The position numbers and the translations under genes are program-made. DNA of 20,418 nucleotides, taken from positions 1 to 20,418 of IMG/VR virus record IMGVR_UViG_3300029448_000567; one strand, 5' to 3'. A model generated the notes under the pieces. The model saw only the letters and a program-made list of their open reading frames with translations. It had not been told where the DNA came from and did no database searches. The stretch is from a virus. This document shows positions 6,864 through 13,651 of the stretch, in pieces; within the stretch, counting starts at the first letter, position 1; the number at the start of each line of letters is the position of its first letter.

Positions 6864-7056
6864 AATTCGTACGTTGGAACGAAATCCAACACTGGTCGTT
6901 CAGTATAAAAATCGTTTTTTCGTCTACAGTGACGTTAACTGTTCGAGGTCGTGCTCGTAAAACTAACGGTATCGTGCCCCAACGATAAAGGGTATACGGG
7001 ATATCGCCCCAAATAGCGATTGGTTATTTTTAATTTAATTTTATTTGGAGGGCCTA
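6864..7056 (+). ncRNA. Structured 5' leader of the capsid gene
   Basis: This non-coding stretch holds a run of short hairpins. H1 pairs GTTGGA 6873-6878 with TCCAAC 6885-6890. H2 pairs ACTG 6891-6894 with CAGT 6901-6904. H3 pairs CGTC 6921-6924 with GACG 6931-6934. H4 pairs CGAG 6944-6947 with CTCG 6954-6957 and can be enclosed by CGTTA 6933-6937 with TAACG 6964-6968. H5 pairs TATCGT 6970-6975 with ACGATA 6982-6987. H6 pairs ATCGC 7003-7007 with GCGAT 7016-7020. H1-H5 all have six-base loops. Bases 7009-7014 in the H6 loop (CCAAAT) are exactly complementary to ATTTGG at 7043-7048, which covers the start of the capsid ribosome binding site. The left boundary is assumed. I cannot match it to a named RNA family; a translational control element is inferred. 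Confidence 0.5.
7047..7052 (+). promoter_or_regulatory. Capsid gene ribosome binding site
   Basis: GGAGGG lies four bases before the ATG at 7057, behind an A/T-only spacer (7025-7046). It is a strong site, and its first two bases are complementary to the loop of the preceding hairpin. Confidence 0.8.
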
Positions 7057-8193
7057 ATGGCTAATACAAACTTTAGCGCGTTGACCAGCGAACAGCTTAC
7101 TATCTGGTCTCGTGATTTTTGGAGAGTTGCTAGAAACATGTCCTTCATTAACCAATTTGCGGGTAGTGGACCCAACGCCATGGTTCAAGTAATAAATGAA
7201 CTTACACAATCAGAAAAAGGAGCTAGAGCTGTTTTAACACTTTTAGCTGACATGACTGGTGATGGTATTGTTGGTGACAACACTCTCGAAGGTAATGAAG
7301 AAGCGTTGAGAGCATTCGACATCGTTGTACAACTAGATCAATTAAGATTTGCAAACAGACTATCTGGTAGGCTTGCTGATCAAAAATCTGTTGTCAACTT
7401 CCGTGAGCACTCAAGGGATGCACTTGCATACGCAATGGCAGACAGAATAGACCAAATCGCATTCTTAACCTTGGCTGGTATTTCTTATAACAGAAAGAAC
7501 AACAATATTGGTGGTTCTTCTGCTACAAGACCAGTTTTAGGTTCAGGTGCTAATCTATCTGATCTTGCGTTTAATGGTGATATAACTGCTCCTACTTCTA
7601 ACAGACACAGAAGAGTCGATGCAACTAATGGTTTAGTTGCTGGTGATACTTCTGCTTTAGTTGCTGCTGACACAATGACATACAAAACTATTGTTGAGTT
7701 AAAAGCTTATGCTAAAGATCAATACATTAGAGGTATGAGAGGCAATGGTAATGAAGAGATGTTCCATCTTTTTGTTACTCCACAAGTAATGGCTGATCTG
7801 AAACTAGATTCAGACTTCTTATCTAACGTAAGAAGCGCTGGTATCAGAGGACCAAACAACGAACTATTTGCTGGATCTTCTAGCTTAATGGTTGACGGTG
7901 TCATGGTTCACGAATTCAGACACGTACCAAACACTTCTCAAGGAACTTCTGGTTCTCAGAAAGGTGGATCTGGTAGTGACATTGACTTCGCTGCTTGCTT
8001 ATTCTGTGGAGCTCAAGCTCTTGCTATGGCAGATATCGGTTTACCAGAAATAGTTGAAGACACTTTCGACTATGGAAACCAAAATGGTATCTCTATCGGT
8101 AAGATCATGGGTGTTAAAAAGCCTAAGTACAATTCTGACATTTCTGGTCAGGATGAAGACTTTGGTGTAGTCAGAGTAGATTGCGCATTCTAA
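7057..8193 (+). CDS. Major capsid protein, N4-gp56 family
   Basis: This 378-residue protein is the main shell protein. It shows the hallmark order of the N4-gp56 family: an N-terminal TIWSRDFWRVARN helix, a QSEKGARAVLTLLADMTGDGIVGDNTLEGNEEAL stretch typical of the N arm and E loop, then QLRFANRLSGRLADQKSVVNFRE and the signature DRIDQIAFLTLAG starting at residue 129. The C-terminal half has MHE-type beta strands and ends in FGVVRVDCAF. The start is the ATG at 7057 because GGAGGG precedes it; an in-frame TTG four codons earlier lies within that site. The gene stands alone, with a structured leader in front and a strong terminator directly behind, which fits a need for more transcript than its neighbours. 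Confidence 0.95.
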   Translation: MANTNFSALTSEQLTIWSRDFWRVARNMSFINQFAGSGPNAMVQVINELTQSEKGARAVLTLLADMTGDGIVGDNTLEGNEEALRAFDIVVQLDQLRFANRLSGRLADQKSVVNFREHSRDALAYAMADRIDQIAFLTLAGISYNRKNNNIGGSSATRPVLGSGANLSDLAFNGDITAPTSNRHRRVDATNGLVAGDTSALVAADTMTYKTIVELKAYAKDQYIRGMRGNGNEEMFHLFVTPQVMADLKLDSDFLSNVRSAGIRGPNNELFAGSSSLMVDGVMVHEFRHVPNTSQGTSGSQKGGSGSDIDFAACLFCGAQALAMADIGLPEIVEDTFDYGNQNGISIGKIMGVKKPKYNSDISGQDEDFGVVRVDCAF

Positions 8194-8201
8194 TTAAGAT
8201 T

Positions 8202-8230
8202 GGGGTGGTCTTAGGGCCACCCCCTTCTTT
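8202..8230 (+). terminator. Intrinsic terminator behind the capsid gene
   Basis: GGGGTGGTC (8202-8210) pairs with GGCCACCCC (8215-8223) in a 9-bp stem with one G-U pair and a UUAG tetraloop. CTTCTTTT follows. It begins 8 bases past the capsid stop and ends before the next gene's ribosome binding site (AGGAG, 8236-8240), so part of the transcription should stop here and the rest read through. Confidence 0.85.
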
Positions 8231-8246
8231 TAAACAGGAGTTATAA

Positions 8247-8495
8247 ATGGCAGAGCAAGAAATAAAAAAAATGTTAGTAAAAGCTAGTGAAGATGTTTAC
8301 GTAGCTTTAACCACTGGTGATGCAGTTAGACTAGAAGCTGGAGAAACAAGAGAGTTTCCTGACTACATAGCGTATGCCTGCATACAAGCTGGGTGCACTG
8401 AAGTAAAAGAAGCACCTAAGAAAATGGAAGAACTTATCGAAGAAACTAAGGAGAAACCTAAAAAGACTACAAAAAGTAAAAAAGTAGAAGAGTGA
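8247..8495 (+). CDS. Small protein after the capsid gene, unknown function (82 aa)
   Basis: I do not recognise a named family in this 82-residue protein. The first 50 or so residues look like a small folded domain (EDVYVALTTGDAVRLEAGET, then FPDYIAYACIQAGCTEV). The last 30 are a Glu/Lys-rich tail with repeated EETKEKPKK-like charge and are probably extended. AGGAG at 8236-8240 precedes the ATG at a good distance. It is the first gene after the capsid terminator and ends three bases before the next start, so it belongs to the neck gene cluster. Its place suggests a capsid-associated or head-completion role, such as a decoration or stabilising protein, but this is inference from position only. 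Confidence 0.75.
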   Translation: MAEQEIKKMLVKASEDVYVALTTGDAVRLEAGETREFPDYIAYACIQAGCTEVKEAPKKMEELIEETKEKPKKTTKSKKVEE

Positions 8496-8498
8496 TAA

Positions 8499-9185
8499 AT
8501 GGCAGGGACATTACAAGGGCAACATATTCTTTCGAGAGTCCAGAACATCTTACAAGATAATACAAATGTACGATGGACAGAAGGCGAACTTTTAGATTAT
8601 TTGAATGATGGTCAAAGAGAAATTGTTAATCTTCGTCCTGATTCTACCGCTACTCATTCTAATGTTTCTTTATCCGCAGGAACTGAACAGTCTATCCCAA
8701 CTGACGGGTTACGTTTAATTAAAGTTGTAAGAAATATGTCTGGGACAGGTACCGATGCAACTGGTGCTAGAACTATAAGACTTGTTGATTTTGAAGCTAT
8801 AAATACTTTTGAACCTAGTTGGCATGATCCTACAGTAACAGGGGATGCAGCCCACGGTACACAGGTAAAACATTATATGTTTGATATAAGAGACCCACGT
8901 AAATTTTATGTTTACCCTGGAGTTTCTGGTAGTGCGTACGTAGAAGTGGTGTATTCTAAGAACCCAACTAATTTAACTGCGGGTACAGATTTAATTCAAG
9001 TAGATGATATTTTTGCAAATGCGTTAATTAATTTTGTTTTGTATAGAGCATTTTTAAAAGAATCAGAGTATGCTGCTAATTTAGCAACATCGGGATCGTA
9101 TTATCAGTTGTTCGCACAAAGTTTAGGAGTAGGGCAGCAAGCTGGAGATATTAATGAACCTAAAGCGGGGGTAGCTAGTGGCTAG
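8499..9185 (+). CDS. Neck/head-tail adaptor-like protein (DUF6682-like)
   Basis: This 228-residue protein looks like the phage adaptor family usually listed as DUF6682, found behind capsid genes of short-tailed phages. The tell-tale pieces are an N-terminal helix pair with LSRVQNILQDNTNVRWTEGE and LDYLNDGQREIVNL, a DGLRLIKVVRNM segment, HYMFDIRDPRKFYVYPGV, and a C-terminal helix with DDIFANALINFVLYRAFLK. It would sit under the portal and link the head to the tail or seal the neck. The start follows the upstream stop by three bases, with a modest AGAAGAG site. The end overlaps the next gene by 8 bases. The fold call is from remembered family patterns, not a search. Confidence 0.75.
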   Translation: MAGTLQGQHILSRVQNILQDNTNVRWTEGELLDYLNDGQREIVNLRPDSTATHSNVSLSAGTEQSIPTDGLRLIKVVRNMSGTGTDATGARTIRLVDFEAINTFEPSWHDPTVTGDAAHGTQVKHYMFDIRDPRKFYVYPGVSGSAYVEVVYSKNPTNLTAGTDLIQVDDIFANALINFVLYRAFLKESEYAANLATSGSYYQLFAQSLGVGQQAGDINEPKAGVASG

Positions 9186-9855
9186 TTTTGAATCGTTAGT
9201 AAAAGATGTATTACCGTATGTGCCGGGATGTCCTGATAGTTTAATTCAAACTAATATACGTTCGGCAGCTATTGAACTATGTGAAAAAAGTAAGGCGTTT
9301 ACATTTGATTTAGACCCAATAACTACTATATCTGGTGCATATGAATACGAGTTTGACCAGCCCAGCGGCACGGAGGTGCATCAAATTTTATGGGCAACTT
9401 ACGATGGACATGACTTAGATCCTATTAGTCCAAGAAGTTTAGAACTTAATTACCCCGATTGGAGGGATAAAACAGGTACTCCTACTGTGTATCTACAAAA
9501 AACTGTTAATACTTTTTGGCTAGTGCCTGTGCCCAATGACGGTAAAGAACTTTTAGTAAATGTTGCATTAAAACCCACTAGAACTACCAGCAGTATTGAT
9601 ACTGAATTTAGCAATACGTATAGAGACGGAATTATATATGGCACGATTTTTAGATTATTAAGAATACCGCAAAAAGGATGGACAGACCCCATAGCTTCAG
9701 CTGATTACTTTAATTTGTTCCAAGCTGAAATTGCTGATGCTGAGTTAAAAGGACGTGGTGGAGATACCGGAGTTAAAAGAACAGTAAAATATAAAAGCGC
9801 AGGGCTAAGCCCGAGAAAGAGGTACGGTCGTTATGGCAGGGAGCTTGACTATTAG
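9178..9855 (+). CDS. Neck/tail-junction structural protein
   Basis: This 225-residue protein resembles a common short-tailed-phage virion protein encoded next to the adaptor. It opens with FESLVKDVLPYVPGCPDSLI and an RSAAIELCEKSKAFTFDLDP helix. It continues with a beta-rich middle (YEYEFDQPSGTEVHQILWAT and TVNTFWLVPVPNDGKELLVN), and a late RDGIIYGTIFRLLRIP helix. The two proteins probably sit together at the neck: similar length and similar N-terminal helix plus beta layout suggest a shared fold. The GTG start at 9178 overlaps the previous stop by 8 bases, and the gene overlaps the next by 23 bases. The last 25 residues are basic (RTVKYKSAGLSPRKRYGR). Which exact neck position it holds is not clear. 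Confidence 0.65.
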   Translation: MASFESLVKDVLPYVPGCPDSLIQTNIRSAAIELCEKSKAFTFDLDPITTISGAYEYEFDQPSGTEVHQILWATYDGHDLDPISPRSLELNYPDWRDKTGTPTVYLQKTVNTFWLVPVPNDGKELLVNVALKPTRTTSSIDTEFSNTYRDGIIYGTIFRLLRIPQKGWTDPIASADYFNLFQAEIADAELKGRGGDTGVKRTVKYKSAGLSPRKRYGRYGRELDY

Positions 9856-10276
9856 AGGAGTGGTATTCGAACGTATTCCTTTAGAGGATATACGAGCTGC
9901 TTACACAAATATAGAATCAGATCTCTACGAAGTAACGAAGAGATCTCATGCGGACTGGATACCTGCGGATGTATATTCTGCTTTACGTAATGGTAGTGCG
10001 GACTTATATGTAGTGTATAAAGACGAAGAATATGCAGGCTTTTTAGTTACAACAACGTTGACTGACTTTGGAGGAGAAAAAACTTTATTTATTTGGGTAG
10101 GTTATAGCGTGCCTAAGTATAATATAATAAGTGAAGGGTTTGAGTTTGTAGAAAGACTTTCTGAGAACTTAAACATAGTTGGAATAGAATTTCATTCCAG
10201 CCGTCTTGGATGGATTAAGACGGGAACTAAGCATGGATATAAAGCTGTAACACAAGTATTTAGAAAAGAGTTATAA
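9833..10276 (+). CDS. GNAT-like protein in the virion operon
   Basis: This 147-residue protein has the layout of a GNAT (Gcn5-related acetyltransferase) fold: an N-terminal helix pair (DIRAAYTNIESDLYEVTKRS), beta strands (DLYVVYKDEEYAGFLVTTTL), a mid strand (KTLFIWVGYSV), and a C-terminal GWIKTGTKHGYKAVTQVFRK like the last motif of GNATs. The acetyl-CoA loop (R/Q-x-x-G-x-G/A) is not visible, so it may be a GNAT-derived structural protein rather than an enzyme. T7 gp13, encoded among virion genes, is a known related case. The ATG at 9833 has GAGG (9819-9822) ten bases upstream and overlaps the previous gene by 23 bases. Either catalysis on virion or host proteins, or a role in assembling the ejection proteins that follow, is possible. 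Confidence 0.6.
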   Translation: MAGSLTIRGVVFERIPLEDIRAAYTNIESDLYEVTKRSHADWIPADVYSALRNGSADLYVVYKDEEYAGFLVTTTLTDFGGEKTLFIWVGYSVPKYNIISEGFEFVERLSENLNIVGIEFHSSRLGWIKTGTKHGYKAVTQVFRKEL

Positions 10277-10278
10277 AC

Positions 10279-10920
10279 ATGTCTAGCGGACCTAAACAAA
10301 AAGATTATGAGCCTAGTGAAACTGAAAAAACTCAGGCTAGAATAGCTGCAGAAGAACAACGTTACTTTGAACAGACTTATCAACCTTTGTTTTTAAAACA
10401 AATGGAAGAGTCTCAAAAAAGAGATTTAACTCCTACTTTTACCGGTAGAGCTCAGGCAGATAGCATGCAAGCTCTTACTGGGCGAGGAGCAGATGTTGGT
10501 GCAGCTTTTAATATAGGTGATGCTGCTAATATAGCTAGTGGTGCTATATCTAATATTGCTAGTGGTAGAACAGCAGCTGAAAAAGCTGAAACTGGAGATA
10601 AGCTAAACGCACTAAGTCAAAGTTTAGGGTTAGGGGCGGCTGCTTCTAGTGGGTTAGCACAAGCAGGAAGACTTGCAGCTTCTGAAGGTTTAAGTAGAGC
10701 TAGGGCTAAACAACAAGTTAGACTAGCTAGAAATGATGCCATATTTAAAGGAGTAAAAGCTGCGGCTACTATGGGTATGGGTAACCTAGCCAGCGGCGGT
10801 AGTTTTTCTAGCGGTGTAAGTCAAATGCAAGACCCTGAAACAGGAAAACTTGGATCGGTACGTACAAACTTTTTTGGTACCCCTGACATGAGTACTTTTG
10901 AGCTTTATAAGAATAACTAG
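10279..10920 (+). CDS. Probable internal virion (ejection) protein, 213 aa
   Basis: No family is recognised with certainty. Residues about 1-55 are charged and helical (EEQRYFEQTYQPLFLKQMEE), which resembles the start of small ejection-type proteins of marine podovirus genomes. The rest is rich in Ala, Gly and Ser with many short helices (AANIASGAISNIASGRTAAE, LGLGAAASSGLAQAGRLAAS) and a GMGNLASGGSFSSG stretch, as in T7 gp14 and P22 gp7-like internal proteins that enter the host envelope. The start follows the GNAT gene by two bases with an AAAAGAG site. Its place directly before two more such proteins supports a shared ejection complex. The assignment is by composition and position only. Confidence 0.55.
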   Translation: MSSGPKQKDYEPSETEKTQARIAAEEQRYFEQTYQPLFLKQMEESQKRDLTPTFTGRAQADSMQALTGRGADVGAAFNIGDAANIASGAISNIASGRTAAEKAETGDKLNALSQSLGLGAAASSGLAQAGRLAASEGLSRARAKQQVRLARNDAIFKGVKAAATMGMGNLASGGSFSSGVSQMQDPETGKLGSVRTNFFGTPDMSTFELYKNN

Positions 10921-10922
10921 AT

Positions 10923-11477
10923 ATGACAACTTACATAGGAAATAATTTTGAACCCGGTCTAACAAGAATGCTTGGAGACCAAATAGATAGTTCAGATCCA
11001 GACGCTCTATTTGCAGATGTTACTCGAAGACAGAAGGAGTTTGTAATAGCAAATGTTAGACCTTTTGAACAAAAAATAATGGAGCAGTTGGATAGCACTG
11101 AGTTAGTAGATGCTGTACCACAAGACGTACAAGCACAAACAAACATAGCTGCAGGCATAGATCGAAGAAATAGAGAAAGGTTTGGAGCAAGGTCTAGAGG
11201 CGCAGTTACTAGAGAAAGAGAGAGAGCTGCACAAAGAGGTCAGAGTTTAAATTTAGCGGGCGGTTTAAATAACGCGAGGTTACAGCAAGATGAGCAAAAC
11301 AGAGCGTTGTTAAATCAGCTAGTCGATTTTGCTGGCGGTATTAACAAATCGAACTTAAGTAGTTTAGGGTCAGCAGCTCAATCAGCTACAGCAAGAACTA
11401 ATGCTTATACTGCTGCGAGAGCACAATCACAGGCACAAAGATTTGGGTTTTTAGGTTCACTTTTTAGTATGATTTAA
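10923..11477 (+). CDS. Possible internal virion protein, 184 aa
   Basis: No family is recognised. The N-terminal 50 residues are acidic and mixed (MTTYIGNNFEPGLTRMLGDQ). The middle is very Arg-rich and helical (RRNRERFGARSRGAVTRERE), and the rest is Ala/Gln/Asn-rich helix that ends in a short hydrophobic segment (FGFLGSLFSMI). An Arg-rich helix could contact packaged DNA, and the hydrophobic end could contact membrane. It starts two bases after the previous stop, and the next gene starts two bases after its own, with no clear Shine-Dalgarno, so translation is probably coupled. Position among candidate ejection proteins is the main clue. Confidence 0.5.
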   Translation: MTTYIGNNFEPGLTRMLGDQIDSSDPDALFADVTRRQKEFVIANVRPFEQKIMEQLDSTELVDAVPQDVQAQTNIAAGIDRRNRERFGARSRGAVTRERERAAQRGQSLNLAGGLNNARLQQDEQNRALLNQLVDFAGGINKSNLSSLGSAAQSATARTNAYTAARAQSQAQRFGFLGSLFSMI

Positions 11478-11479
11478 TT

Positions 11480-13651
11480 ATGGCTACATTTTTTGACGCA
11501 ATAAGACAGGGCGCAGTTAAGAGAATAGACGATGCAATTCGTGGAGCTGAGTACAATCGACTTTTAGATACAAATACTAGAGAACAAGCAGCATCACGAT
11601 TAGCATCTGGACAAGAAGAATTACGTGTCTTAGCCCAAGGAGCAGTTGAAAAAGCAGGATTGGATGGGGTTTCTGAAGATTTAAAAAACTTTGCAACTGG
11701 GAAAAATCCTTACTTTAATTCTAAAGTGCTACAGGAAGTTGACTCTCTAGCGGGCGATAGCTTTAACGCTACCGCCTTTTTAAATGATACTTTGTTTTCT
11801 CCTGCTGCAACTGGGAATAATCGTACCGCATTGGCAGGGTTTGGGTTAGATTTTGACAAACAAGAAGTTGCCTTAGACCTTATGTCAAGAACTCCTCAGG
11901 GAGTAGTACAAGCCCCCGTAACGCAAAACGGACAAAAATATGCAGAGGGCGGGCAACCCATAGGCTTAAAGATAGGCGAGCTTGATAGAATGTTAAATGC
12001 TTACCAAACTAATTTAACACCATCAGTGAGAGGTTTAACTGGAGGGTTTAGTTTGACTGATCCTAATGCTTCGGCTCCAGGTGCTGGTCCAACAAAACCT
12101 GCTCTGGTTAAAAAGCTAGAGGAAGATTCTGACTATCAGTTAACCAAAGAAGAAGAAGCTCAACTTTTAAAAGATCCGTATGTAAAAAAACTTTTTGAAG
12201 ATCAAAATATAAATTCAGTTGAGGATTTAGGTAAGCCTGGTACTTTTAACAATACAGGTCAGGCTTTAAACTTAAACAGACAAAACATAGAGGAGTCTTT
12301 ACGAGAGGGCGAAGGATTTCAATATGATTTTGAAGTTGATGGTAAAGACAGAACATTTACTTTCGATAACAAGAGAGGGAAACCTATCGGTAAAAATTTA
12401 GGAATTTTGTTAACGCCTTCTGACCCTTTAAGACAAAAAGGGTATAAAAGAATCTTTACTACTGAGAAAATAGCTGAAAAATTAGGAGTAAGCGTTGAGA
12501 AAGCAAAAGAGTTTGAGAAACTTTTGTATGATAAATCTGTTAGAAATTTATCTATAAACAGACCGTTTAAAGATGATCCTCAAGATTGGCTATTAGAAAA
12601 TGTTAGCCCAGAGTTATTAGAATCAAAATCTAAACTTTTTAAAAGAAGTTCTAGTAGCCCGATTGGTAGAGCTATCGCTACTAATGCTTTAGTTAAAGAA
12701 ATTGCCGGTGGGCCGGGTAAGGTCAATCTTAAATTCGGAACTCCTGAATTAACAAATGAAGAAAAAGAGGACATCAAAGCAGCCAAGAATAAAAACGTTA
12801 GCCAAGATACTGTTGCTAATATTATTAGAAAAGCAGTTGAAAAAGCAGGATCGGATGGGGTTGCTGATTTATCTTATTTACCACGTGAGGCTAGAACTAA
12901 TTTGTATTTCCAAACTCTAACAGGTATTAACCCTGAATTAAAAAACGATCCTAACTTTTGGAAAAGTATGAACTCATTACTTGGTACTGGGTACTTACCA
13001 GTGCAATTAGATTTATTTAAAGAGTCAGCAGCTAACAGAAGGGTGGCTACGCAAGCGGCTCAGAATGAAAGACAAGATTTACGTAATTTTACAACTAACA
13101 CTGCTTTTACACTAGCTAGAGACGAATCAGCTAAATATTCTATTATGGATGCGGGTAAGTTAGAAGATGAAATAATTAGAGATAACTTTCAAAACCAACT
13201 TAGCCTTTGGAATACTTTTCTAGACACAGATGCAGATACAGTAGCGCGAATAAAAGCAGCACAACCTATTACTGATAATTTTTTAACTGCTATAGTCAAT
13301 GGCCAAACTAAGAGAGGGTTTGAGGGCTTTCTGCAAAGTTTCTTTAAAGGAGAGGCAAGAACAGGACCTTTCGACTCCTCTAATGTAAAAGTTCTTATGA
13401 CTGTTAATACGCCAGAGGGTATCGTGCAACTAAGGGATGATGCCAAAAGTAGAAAAATAGCCCAAGCTTTACTAGATAACGTTAGAGGTTATTCAGTAGA
13501 AAGCATAGAAAGAGTAACCGCCGGTGGTAGCCAAAGAGGAGCAACTCTGACCGCAGGAGAATTAGCTGGTTTTGGGGACAAAGTTATTCCTTATTTACTA
13601 GGTAACGCTATGATTCAAGGTGAAAGAATTGCAAAAGCACAGAGTAGATAA
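11480..13651 (+). CDS. Large virion protein, probable ejection component, 723 aa
   Basis: No family is recognised with certainty. The protein is long and mostly soluble: no signal peptide or membrane span is seen. It has alpha-rich, charged stretches (EKIAEKLGVSVEKAKEFEKL), a Pro/Gly-poor middle, and a C-terminal part with DKVIPYLLGNAMIQGERI. A 36-bp near-exact DNA repeat (11641-11676 and 12832-12867, 34 of 36 identical, same frame) encodes AVEKAG(L/S)DGV(S/A) twice, about 400 residues apart. The stop TAA directly abuts the ATG of the giant gene, so they are almost surely co-translated. By size and place it could match the T7 gp15-like middle ejection protein, with the giant protein in the gp16-like place; this is an analogy of order, not of sequence. 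Confidence 0.6.
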   Translation: MATFFDAIRQGAVKRIDDAIRGAEYNRLLDTNTREQAASRLASGQEELRVLAQGAVEKAGLDGVSEDLKNFATGKNPYFNSKVLQEVDSLAGDSFNATAFLNDTLFSPAATGNNRTALAGFGLDFDKQEVALDLMSRTPQGVVQAPVTQNGQKYAEGGQPIGLKIGELDRMLNAYQTNLTPSVRGLTGGFSLTDPNASAPGAGPTKPALVKKLEEDSDYQLTKEEEAQLLKDPYVKKLFEDQNINSVEDLGKPGTFNNTGQALNLNRQNIEESLREGEGFQYDFEVDGKDRTFTFDNKRGKPIGKNLGILLTPSDPLRQKGYKRIFTTEKIAEKLGVSVEKAKEFEKLLYDKSVRNLSINRPFKDDPQDWLLENVSPELLESKSKLFKRSSSSPIGRAIATNALVKEIAGGPGKVNLKFGTPELTNEEKEDIKAAKNKNVSQDTVANIIRKAVEKAGSDGVADLSYLPREARTNLYFQTLTGINPELKNDPNFWKSMNSLLGTGYLPVQLDLFKESAANRRVATQAAQNERQDLRNFTTNTAFTLARDESAKYSIMDAGKLEDEIIRDNFQNQLSLWNTFLDTDADTVARIKAAQPITDNFLTAIVNGQTKRGFEGFLQSFFKGEARTGPFDSSNVKVLMTVNTPEGIVQLRDDAKSRKIAQALLDNVRGYSVESIERVTAGGSQRGATLTAGELAGFGDKVIPYLLGNAMIQGERIAKAQSR
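11641..12867 (+). repeat. 36-bp near-exact repeat pair inside one gene
   Basis: Bases 11641-11676 and 12832-12867 match at 34 of 36 positions. The differences are T/C and T/G. Both copies read in the same frame and encode AVEKAG(L/S)DGV. Similarity drops at once outside the block. Confidence 0.8.

Noticed and set aside
7045-7056. In-frame TTG start four codons upstream for the capsid protein
   Set aside because: The TTG overlaps the GGAGGG ribosome binding site, which serves the ATG at 7057.
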